Shown here: piece by piece, positions 22,401-34,400 of the stretch
How positions within the stretch are numbered: position 1 is the stretch's first letter
Layout: every line of letters starts with the position of its first letter
Assembly (NCBI GenBank): GCA_029449245.1
Contig: JANATF010000011.1
Location: forward strand, 434,001-498,000
Source: Mortierella alpina
Taxonomy: Eukaryota; Mortierellomycota; Mortierellomycetes; Mortierellales; Mortierellaceae
Reading direction: 5' to 3'
DNA length: 64,000 nt
Translations under genes and position numbers: made by a program
Notes under the pieces: generated by a model
The model's database searches: none
Told to the model about the DNA's origin: nothing
What the model saw: the letters and a program-made list of their open reading frames with translations, nothing else

Positions 22401-25400
22401 CGGTGGGATCCAGCTTGAGTTCGGTGATTGAAAGTGGGGCCTGGCGTAGAACAACTTGGGCAGGGGTGGTCATATTCTGGGATACAATTGCCGTGCGCAA
22501 GATATCATGGCGGTCGACAATTTGCTGCACAGCATCCAGATAGCGGTTGAGCAACGCTCTGTCGCGGAAAGCGTACCAGGCTATAAGTAAGTACGGATCG
22601 CCCTCAGTTGCCATCATGTGGTGAAACAAGATGCCGTCTTGCAATGGCGACAGCGAGTAAATGTCCTGGATATTGGCCACGCCTCCGGGAACCTGATCGA
22701 CAATACGGTCAATGTCGCCTTGGGCAAGATCGATGAGAGGCAGAAGATATGGATTGATCTCGGTGGTGGCAGTGGTGATGAGGTTGGCCGGGACATCTGG
22801 GGCTGCTTGATGAGTGTTAAGAGAGGCGGCCAAGACACTCAAGACAGGGGTGTCGAATAGCGCGCGCACAGACAAGGACAGACCAATGCGCCGCAATTGC
22901 TCAATCATCTGAACGGCCAGAAGTGAGTGGCCGCCCAGGGTGAAAAAGTTATCATGGCGACCCACTTGATCGATCTTGAGTAAATCTGCCCACATATTAG
23001 CCAGTGGGATTTCAATGTCGCCTCGAGGAGCCTCAAAATCTTGAGCGACAAAGGCTGATGAATCAGGAGCAGGAAGAAGTCGTCGGTCCAGTTTACCGTT
23101 AGCTGTAAATGGTAGTGCGTCCAGTCGAACGAATGCAGCAGGTACCATGTACTCCGGGAGACATGTCGAAATGTGCTCGCGCATTGTAGACGCCAGCTGA
23201 GTCGTGCTCTTAGCCACAACGTAGGCAACCAGACGTTTATCGCCTTCGTTACCTAACGCAAGTACCACAGCTTCAGTGACCAACTCGTGCTCAACAAGGC
23301 GAGCCTCGATCTCGCCGAGCTCAATGCGGAAACCACGGATCTTGACTTGCTCGTCATTACGGCCCATGAAGACGAGATTCCGATCCGGTAGATATCTAAC
23401 AAGATCGCCGGTCCTGTACATGCGAGCACCCTCATCCTTGCTGAACACATTGAGTAAAAACCGCTCGGCTGTCAGATCTGGTCGGTTCAGGTAGCCATTA
23501 GCCAGACCAGCGCCAGCAATGTACAGCTCGCCTACAGCTCCAGTGGGCACGGGTTGAAAATGTTTGTCCAGCACATACACTTGAGCGTTGGCCATGGGTC
23601 GGCCAATAGGCAAGCACTCCAGCACGTCGATGTTGCTGATGGTAGCCTCGTACGTCGTGGCGATCGTGGTAGATTCAGTGGGTCCATAGGCGTTGATCAA
23701 GCGAACGCGTCCGCCTAGGTGTAACAGCGTAGAGTACGCGTGGAGGCTGCCCTGCTCACCTCCAGAGAGGAGGTATCTCAGTTTGGACAACGCCTGTCCG
23801 ATAATAGGGACATAATGGTTCAAGAGCACCGGTGTCAAGAATAGCACAGTGACAGCGTACCGCTCGAGCAGACCTGCCAACCGTTGAGGGTGTGTGTACA
23901 CGTCGGCATCGACAATGATCATGTGTCCTCCGTTTAAGAGCGGCGCCCAAACCTCAATTGTGCTGGCATCAAAGGCTGGGTTGGCGCCAAACACAACACA
24001 GTCGTCAGACCTATAGTTGGCATGGCCGTTGTTGATCACCAGACGCGTGATACCGCGATGGGGAATCATCACACCCTTGGGCGTTCCTGTAGATCCTGAA
24101 GTGTACATCACGTATGCTGTGTCGAGACTTGATCCAATTGTGCCGATGGAGAGCGGCATATCTATACGGCAGTAGGAGAATAAAGATGTCAACGAATGCG
24201 CATACATACCAACTTCTTAAACCGCTGTTATATAACGGGATCATAGCATACCTCGCTGATGCAAATCCTTCTCGTCAATATTCGTGAGACGGAAGAGTGA
24301 AACCTGAATAGAATCATGGACCGGCGTGTATTCGCCAGTGACCATCAATCGCGCCCCACTATCGGATACGATGTAGGCCTGGCGGTCTGCTGGTGCCTTG
24401 ATATCGATCGGGACATAGGCGGCCCCAGCCTTGATAATGGCCAGCTGTGCAGTGACCAGTTCGATGGAGCGCATGAGCAATGTTGGCACAAAGTCACCGG
24501 GTCTAACGCCCGCGTCGATCAATTGTCGTGCGAGATTGTTGGCGCACGCATTGAGTTCGCGATAGGTCAGCGTCTGATCGCCATGCACTAAAGCGATGAC
24601 CTCAGGACGTTCTCGGACTTGTTCCTCGAATACATGGTGAACGCATTGGTGGGCAGGGAAAGCTGACTCGGTCTGGTTCCAAGAGCGAATCAGCAGGGCA
24701 TGCTCTTCAGCGGGGATCACCTTTAAACCTTGGATTGGGGTGTCGGGTGTGTGCTCCAGTGCATCAGCTAGGCTCTGGAGGGCCTGTTGCATATATCCAC
24801 AGACGCTGGCAGAGTCGTAAGGCTCGACAACTTGGACAGTTACTCCAAAAGACGTGCCACAGTCCTCCACCGAAAGTACGAACGGGTAGTTGGTGCGCTC
24901 GTGCCCCTCAATGATTTCTATACCGCTGTCCAACTCTGATTGAGTGAATGTGTCGTCGTTGTGGCGGTAGTTCAACAAGGCGCTGAAGAGTGGGGAGCCA
25001 GCAGGGATTCTGCTGCAGCGCTGAGCCAGGGCCAAAGATGCATGTTCGTGCTCGAGCAATGTCGCCAGATCAGTCTGGACTTTACGGACGCTCTCAAGAA
25101 CGGTGTTGTTCTCAATATTGACTCTGAGGGGAAGGGTGTTGATAAAAAGACCCATAGCACGATCGGCTCCAGATCCTCCTTGCATGCGTCCGAATAGAAC
25201 CGTGCCAAAAACAACTTGCTGTTGTCCGCTGGTGGCCGCAATGACCTGGGCCCATGCGAGGTGGCAGAAACTAGCGAGGCTAACTCCTAGACGCCTAGCT
25301 TGACTTCGGAGACGATCGTTGAGGTCTTGAGGCAGCATTAGCTGCGTTTCGTTAACGTCTGCACCTTCTCGATGGACATCTGAGAGCCCGTATGGGAGCG

Positions 25401-28400
25401 CTGGGGTGTCAATATCTGAAAGCATCTTGGCGAAGAACTGCTCGTGCTCTTCAACAGTCATACCCGATCGCACCTGTGCAATGAGATTACGGAAAGGCTG
25501 TGGCGCGGCAAGGCATCCGTTTCGGCCTGTAAAGATCTTTTGAATCTCCTCATCCATCAGCTCCAAGGTCGAATGATCACCGACAATGTGGTGGGGCATT
25601 TGTATCATGATCCATCGGCCATCGGTATCCTGAACAACCGCATATCGATTCAGAGGGGCAACGTCCAACTCAATTCGATGTTTACGGGCATCGTAGAGCT
25701 GTCTTAGTTGACCAATGACCGGACCATTGGCTGGATCTAGTGTGAGTTCTGTGACTGAGATCGTTGCCTTGCGGAGGACGACTTGCGCAGGAGTCGTCAT
25801 ATTTCTCCAGACTATAGCCGTTCGCAGAATGTCATGGCGGTCGACGATCTGCTGAATCGCACCGAGGTACCGGTCTAGTAAATCTCTGTCTCGGAAGGCA
25901 GTGCAAATCGTGAGCAAGTACGGATCGCCTTCAGTAGCCATCATATGGTGGAACAGGATGCCGTCCTGTAAGGGCGACAGCGAATAGATGTCCTGGATGT
26001 TGGCCACTCCTCCAGAGATCTGGTTGGTGATGCGATCAATGTCGTCCTGACTGAGGTCGATGAGTGGTAGAAGATCAGGGGTGATTTCGGTGGTAGTGGC
26101 GGTAATGAGGTTGGCTGGCGCTGTGGGTGACTCCGATGCGTTGCACCCATTGGTGATGGAGGTGGCCAGCACGCTCAAAACTGGGGTTTCAAATAGAGCA
26201 CGCACTGAAATGACGCGTCCGATGCGGCGAAGCTGTTCAATCATCTGAACAGCGAGAAGCGAGTGCCCGCCCAGAATGAAAAAGTTGTCTTGGCGACCAA
26301 TCTTGTCAATCTTTAGCAACTTCGACCAGATAGCCGCGAGTGTCGTCTCGATTTCGCCTTGAGGTGCATCGTATTCCTTACTCACAAACGAATCGCTGCC
26401 GGGCTCGGGTAGTGCACGACGATCGACTTTGCCGTTGTTGGTCAAAGGCATCGCCTCCAGCCGGACAATTGCGGTGGGGATCATGTACTCAGGCAACTTC
26501 ACGCCCAGGTATTCGCGAATCAAGAGAGGCAGCTGACTAACGGGCTCGCTCACGACATACGCGACCAGTCTCTTGTCGCTGCCTTCCCCAGTTACAAGGA
26601 CAACAGCCTCGCGCACTAGGACGTGCTCAAGCAACCGCTTCTCGATCTCCCCGAGTTCGACCCGAAATCCACGGATCTTGACCTGGTCGTCGTTTCGCCC
26701 CATGAAGATCAAGTTTCCGTCAGGAAGATATCGCACCAGATCACCGGACTTGTACATGCGTGCCCCTTCGGTCGTGCTAAAAGGGTCACTGAGGAAGCTC
26801 CCGGCTGTAAGGTCAGGCCGATTGAGATACCCAGTAGCGACACCAGGTCCCCCGATATAAAGCTCTCCTACGGCACCGAGAGGTACTGGTCTACGATGCT
26901 TGTCCAGCACATATACTTGCGTGTTGGAAATAGGTCGTCCAATAGGCAAGCGGTCCATGGAGCCGAGGGTCCCTGTGATCACGTAAGCTGTAGTAATTGT
27001 GGAAACTTCAGTTGGACCGTATCCGTTGATCAGATGTACACGCCCGCCCTGCTGAATAACCGAAGAAAAGGCCTCGATCGATCCTTGCTCACCACCGCAC
27101 ATCATATATCTCAGTCTTGATAGAGTGGGCGCGATAATGAATGCAAATTGGTGGAAGAGAGCCGTGGGCAGTACGAGAACGGTGATGCCATTGCGTTCCA
27201 AGGCCTGTGCAAGGCGCTGTGCGTCTGTAACGATTTCGTGATCGAGGATGGCAATTTGTGCTCCATGAAGCAATGGCGCCCAGACTTCAAACGTGCTTGG
27301 ATCGAACGTAGGGTTGACAGAGAGCGCCACGCGATCGTCAGAATTGATGCAGGCAAAACCGTTGTTGAAAACCAGGCGAGCAATTGCATGGTGAGGAACC
27401 ATGACTCCCTTTGGAAGACCTGTCGACCCAGACGTGTACATGACATAGGCGGTGTCAGTCGCCGCAGTTTTCCTACAGATATCAACTATATCGTTGAAAG
27501 GTACAATGAGTTAGCAACTGGTAGCTATTTGTTACCTCTTGTTGTCCTCGGAGGTATGCACATACCATGTTGCTCTGGGTCCTCTAAATTCTGCGTCTTG
27601 AGACGCAGGATTGGTGCTTGAATTGATGTCGGAACAACCGCCAACTCATCCGTGACCAAAAGTCGTGCCCTGCTATCAGTGGCCATATAAGCCAGTCGAT
27701 CTGCAGGCGCTTTGGGATCCAATGGCACATAGACAGCTCCTGCCTTGAGGATGGCAATTTGAGAGGCGATCAGATTGATAGAGCGGCTCAGCAAGGTAAG
27801 GACACAGTCGCCAGTTCTGACCCCGGATCTCACCAACTGAAGAGCAACATTATCGGCACGGTCATTCAGCTCACGGTAGGTTAACGTGAGATCGTCATGC
27901 ACCACAGCAATGGCTTCCGGCGATCTCGCGACCTGCTCCTCAAAGAGGTCGTGTATGCAGCGGTTGTCAAAGAAGGGTTTCTCGGTCTGGTTCCATCTCT
28001 GAAGCAAAAGCTCCTCCTCTGCTGATCCAAGCAGCTCCACAGTCTCGATGGGTCGAGATGTATTCGTTGGCATCTGTTTCAACATGGCCTCCAGGTAGCC
28101 AACATGTCTCGCCACAGTGGTGGCGTCGAAAAGAGCAGTCGAGTAATGCAGACATCCACAGATCTCATCCTCTTCATCATATAGTTCGAGCTCCAGATCG
28201 AACTTGACGATGTCGTAACTCAGCTCCTCGACCGTGACATCCAAATCTGGTAGATGCAACTTGCCAATGTCGTTATTTTGCCAGGCGAACATTACTTGGA
28301 ACAAAGGTGTTTGATCCATTCGGCGGGGCGGTTGAGCTATCTCGACGACTTGTTCGAAAGGCAAGTCCTGATGGGCTTGGGCTGACACTGTAGTCTCTCG

Positions 28401-31400
28401 GACTCGTTCCAGTAGCTGTTCCAAGTTAGGTTCGCCAGAGAGATCGATGCGTAATGCGAGAGTGTTCACAAAGAATCCGATCAATTTCTCGACTTGCTTA
28501 TGACCACGATTGGCGCTAGGCGTGCCGATGACAATGTCGCTCTGTCCTGATAAGCGCGATAATACTGCACTCCAAGCCGAGAGTACAACCATAAACATTG
28601 TGACACCATGCTTCTGACTGAGAGCTCTAAGTGCCTGCGTGACCTGAGCATCCAGACGTACGGGCATAGACGCACCGGCAAAGGACTGTTGAGCAGGTCG
28701 CGGACGATCGGTCGGCAGATCAATCGACACTGGCGCCTCAGCAAGATTCTTCTTCCAGTACCCACTTTGCGCCTCGAGTCGACCCTCATCAAGCCAGCGC
28801 CTCTGCCAAACGGCATAGTCGGGATACTGGATCGCAAGCGGAGACAGTGGGTTCGGCAGTCCATCACGGTAGGAAATGTAGAGCTCGTTTAGTTCATTGA
28901 TGAGTATCCCAAACGACCAGCCGTCTGACACAATATGGTGCTGTGTTAGCAAAAAGAGGTGCTCGTCGTCGGCGAGCTGGATCAGTTGTGCGCGAATAAG
29001 AGGCCCTCTCTCAAGATCGAAAGGCGTGATGGCCTCAGCTGCGCTCAACAATTGGAGAGATGCCTGCTTGTCCTGTTCGCCTCGTAAATCATGATGGACC
29101 AAACGAACACCTGAATCAGCAGGTAGTATCTGGATCTGAAGCTGGCTTTGGATGGTAGTAAATACTGTACGCAGGGACTCGTGTCGGGCGTATACTGTAT
29201 CCAGCGACTTTTGCCAGGCCACACGATTCAGTGTGCCGCGCAGGCGGAGTACCGAAGGGATGTGGTATATCTCACTCAGTCCCTCCATCTGGGCCAGGAA
29301 CCAGAGACGCTGTTGGGAAAATGACAGCTCCATGGGCTCATTGCGAGAGACCCGTGGGATCTCACTGTACGACTGATTATCCGGAGAGAGCTGGCTCTTG
29401 AATGCCTCGGCGAATGATGACAGGGTGGGGGAAGCAAATAGTGTGGACAAAGGCAACCGCGCGCCGAGGGTTGAAATCCGGTTCATGAGGCGCACCGCAA
29501 GCAAGGAATGACCTCCCAATACGAAAAAATTATCGTAGCGACCGACTCGCTGGACCTTGAGAACTTCTGCCCAAATCTCTGCCAACGCGCTCTCAATCCT
29601 TCCTTGAGGAGGCACATAGCTCTCGGTAGCGAAAGCTGATTCATCTGGCGTGGGTAGAGCACGACGGTCGACTTTGCCATTGTTGGTCATTGGGAGCGCG
29701 GAGAGGTGCACAAAGGCAGAGGGAATCATATACTCTGGCAAAATTGAAGCGAGATGACTGCGGAGAGTACGGGCCAAATGCTCACTTGAGTCTGCAGCAA
29801 CATACGCGACCAGTCGCTTGTCATCGCCTTCGCCCAGCGCCACTACAACAGCATTTTGAACTTGGGCGTGCTGAACAAGACGAGCTTCGACCTCTCCGAG
29901 CTCTACGCGGAATCCACGGATCTTGATCTGGTCATCATTGCGACCCATGTAAACCAAGTTGCCATCTGGGAGATAGCGCGTCATATCGCCCGACTTGTAC
30001 ATGCGGGATCCATGGATCTTGGTGAAAGGGTCAGGAAGGAAGCGCTCCTCGGTGAGGTCGGGTCTATTGAGATAGCCGGTCGCAACACCTGGTCCACTGA
30101 TGTATAGTTCGCCCACAACACCCACCGGGACAGGGTGTCGTCGCTTGTCTAGGACATACACCTGCGTATTTCCAATAGGTCGTCCGATCGGCAAAATATC
30201 CAACCCGCTCACATCAGAAGACGCAGTGAACGTGGTTGCCACCATGGTAGCTTCTGTTGGGCCGTAGGCATTGATGATCTGGACAGGGCCTTTTTGTCGA
30301 AGAAGAGTCGCGTATGCCTCGATATTTCCTTGTTCTCCGCCTGAGATGATGTACCTCAACCTGGCGAGCGTTTGGCCAATGCTCTCAGCGTATTGGTTGA
30401 ATAAGACGGGCGTCAAAAAAAGGACGCTGATCTGGCGGCGTTCGAGTGTTTCTGCAAGTCGCTGTGAGTCGGTGAGAACGTCGGCGTCAATCACTACAAC
30501 ACGACCTCCGTTGAGCAGTGGTGCCCAGACCTCGAAGGTGCTAGCATCAAAGGCTGGATTGGCTCCGAAGACGATCCGATCCGATGGGCTGATCTTTGCA
30601 AAGCCATTGTTGAAGACCAAGCGAGCAATGCCTCGATGTGGTACCATGACACCCTTGGGTAAACCTGTTGATCCGGAGGTGTACATGATATACGCGGTCT
30701 CCAGAGATGAGCGCTCTGTATTTGTCTTCTGCGGCTGAGATGGAGAGAAAAGGCTCCGTTAGAGGGGTGTTGAACAGCCTTCATTATTCTTCAAAACTAG
30801 ACCGATTGAGGGCTTCCATGAACTTACATCAAGTCCCGAGTACGCTCTCCAGCCAGCATCCATGGCGGTGCTTGGCATCTCTTCGTAGGACGACGTCATT
30901 CGGAGCAACGACGCGCCAATGGCAACAGGCACATCGGTATCCTTGTCCGTAATGACTAAGCGTGATCCACTGTCGCTGACAATGAACGCTTGACGATCCA
31001 TGGGTGCCTTGGGGTCGATCGGCACGTAAATCGCTCCGATCTTGAGAATCGCCAGCTGAGCAGTAATGAGCTCGAACGAGCGTGTGAGGTAGGTTGCCAC
31101 CCTGTCTCCATGGCTGATCCCTTGAGCACTGAGCTGGTGAGCAAGATGACTGGCTGTGATATTTAACTCAGCATAGGTAATGGACTGATCACCGTGTTCG
31201 GCGGCAATGGCCATAGGCGACTGCTTGACCTGCTGCTCAAGCAGTGTATGGACGCAAAGGTGGTCTGGATAGGGGCTGTTGGTGGCGTTCCACAACTGGA
31301 GCAGCTTCGTGCGCTCATCAAGAGGCAGCACATCCAAGTCCGCGACGGCCACATCAGGGGCATTCTCTAGAGACGACGCAAGACTAGAGAGCGCCTGCTG

Positions 31401-34400
31401 TACATAGCAGCATACATCCGCTGGATCCACAGGCTGAAGGGCCTGCGCCGTTAATCCTAGAGCCTGGCCGAAATCCTCCACGGACAATGTAAAAGGATAG
31501 TTTGTGCGTTCCTGAGCTCCTAAAAAGTCGATCCCCCCGTGATTGACGCGTTCTTCCTTGGCAGTGAACTCGATATCGGATGGGTCGCTGCCGCTATTAG
31601 GCATCATTGTATGGCGATAGTTCATGAGGGCACTGAAGAGTGGAAATCCTGCTGGGACGCCACTGCAGCGCTGTGCCAGAGCGAGTGAGGCGTTCTCATG
31701 CTCTACCAGCGCCGCGAGACGCGAGTGGATCTGAGAGACACACTCTTGCACACTGCGATCGTCCATGTCGCATCGGAAAGGAAGTGTGTTGATAGAGATG
31801 CCCATACCAGTTTGGTCGCCTTGCACGCCTTGCAGTCCTCCGACAAGCACTGTTCCAAACACAACATGATCTTGACCGCTGGTTCGTGCAAGCACCTGTG
31901 CCCAAGCGGTATGGCACAGAGCCGCGAGGGACACGCCAAGTCGTTTAGCCTGGGCGCGGAGCCGGTCATTCAAGTCTTGAGGTACTGTTACATGAGCCTC
32001 CTTGACTTCGTCACCATTGCTGTGAACCTCTGTCAGACCAAAGGGAAGAGTGGGCTCCTCGATGTCGCCAAGCATCTCCGCAAAGAACTGCTCGTGTTCC
32101 TCTTGCGTGGGTCCAGCACGCACCTGAGCCACAAGGTCACGGAACTGTGGAGGCGTAGACAAGGTGTCTTCTCGGCCCTCAAGAATCTCCTCGACCTCTG
32201 CGTTCATGACCTCGATGGCTGCATGGTCGATGATCAAATGGTGCATCATCTGAGCCATGATCCATCGGCCGTCAACATCCTCTGCAAAAGCGAAGCGGAG
32301 CAGCGGTGCCTGAGTCAAGTCCATTCGATACTTGGTGTGGTTGTAACGCTGGCTCAGTTGATCGGCGATAGGTCCAGCAGCCAGGTCCAATACATGTTCC
32401 GTGACGGAAAGGAGAGTGCTGCGGAGCACGACCTGTGCAGGTCTGGAGAGAGCATCCCAGAAGAAGGCCGTGCGCAAGATGTCGTGTCGGTCAACGACCT
32501 TTTGGAATGCATCCAGATAACGATCCAGCAAAACTCGGTCCCTGAATGCATGATGTGAAATCAGCAAGTACGGATCGCCCTCAGTTGCGAGCAGATGGTG
32601 GAACAGGATGCCATCCTGCAAGGGTGCAAGCGAGTACATGTCTTGGATGTTGTGGATGCCTCCAGGGACATGGCTGACGATGTTATCAATGTCATCCTGC
32701 TTGAGATCGATAAGAGGCAGCATCTCTGGTGTCAACTTGGAGGTCTGCAGACTGATGAGGTTTGGTGGCACAACCATAGCCTGGTGCTTGCTGAGATCTT
32801 GAGCAAGGACACTCAGGGTAGGTGACTCAAAGAGCACCCGAACGGAGACGGTTAGGCCAAGACGATGAAGGCGGTCGAGCATCTTCACGATGAGTAAGGA
32901 GTGGCCACCCAGCGCAAAGAAGCTGTCGTGACGACTGATTTGGGTGACGCCCAAGAGCTCGGACCAGATAACGGCAATGGCCTCCTCGGTCTCGCCGCGC
33001 GGTGCTTCGTACTCTTGACGAGCAAATGCGTCCTCCTGTGGTTCGGGAAGTGCACGTCGATCGACCTTGCCGTTCGCTGTCACAGGAATAGCGTCCAAGC
33101 GAACGAACGCAGCCGGAATCATGTACACGGGAAGCCTCTCCTCAATGTACGAACGAAGCGTTTGTGCGAGACACTCGGTAGGTTCAGCCACGACATAGGC
33201 AACAAGTCGTTTCTCGGAACCTTCGCCAAGCGCAAGGACGACCGATTCCTGAACCAGGCTATGTTCCACAAGGCGAGCCTCGATCTCACCAAGCTCGATA
33301 CGAAATCCGCGGATCTTGACTTGGTCATCATTGCGGCCCATAAACACTAGATTTCCATCTGGAAGGTACCGGACGCGATCGCCAGACTTGTACATGTATG
33401 CACCCTGAGTCTTGCTGAATGGATTCGGGAGAAACTTTTCGGCTGTTAAGTCTGGCCTATTGAGGTAGCCAGCCGCGACACCAGCACCAGCAATGTGAAG
33501 TTCGCCAATAGCACCCAAAGGCGCAAGGTTGCTATGCTTGTCGAGAACATAGACATATGTACTACCTATGGGCCTTCCGATCGGCAAGCGGTCCGGTTGC
33601 TTCTCCATTCTTGAAGCATTGTAGGTCGTGGCAAAGGTGGTGGCTTCGGTGGGCCCATAACAGTTGATGAGGTTTTGAGGTCCACCATGCTTGAGCAGAG
33701 CCGCAAAAGTCTCCTGGTTGCCTTGCTCGCCACCGCACAGAAGATACTTTAGCTTGGCGAGGGCAGGACCAATACTGCAGACACACTGGTTGAACAGTGT
33801 CATGGTCAGCCAGAGTGTGTTGATGCGATGGCGTTCGAGAGCATCCTCCAGGCGCTTGGGGTGTGCAGAGGTCTCTGAGTCGATAACGACGATGCATCCA
33901 CCATTCAGTAGGGGTGCCCACACTTCAAATGTGCTCGCATCGAAGGCTGGGTTGGCAGCAAAGGCTACACGGTCACCAGGACCAATGTGAGCATAGCCAT
34001 TGTTGATGACCAAGCGAGCAATGCCCTCGTGGACGACTATGACTCCCTTGGGCCGGCCAGTGGAACCTGAGGTGTACATCACATAGGCAGGGTCCTGACT
34101 TGACCTTGTCAGGGTGATTTCACCCGAGTACTCCTCTCTGGCTTGTAACTCGCCAATGTCTAAGTATACAGAATCGTAGTCGGTCAGCAGGGTTCAAGGA
34201 AAAATGATTTTAAAGCCGTCGTATTCGAAGCATACCTATATGTAGCAACGGCAAGTTCAATGCAGTGGCTACTTTCACTTGGATATCAGTAATCAGCAGG
34301 CGAGAAGCACTGTCGTTGACGATGAACACTTGACGGTCCACTGGCGCCTTGGGATCAATTGGGACATAAGCAGCTCCAACCTTGAGTACTGCAAGTTGTG

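Noticed and set aside
31698-32558. Plus-strand 286-codon frame inside the NRPS
   Set aside because: It is antisense to the E/C domain of module 2, whose catalytic motifs are intact on the minus strand.
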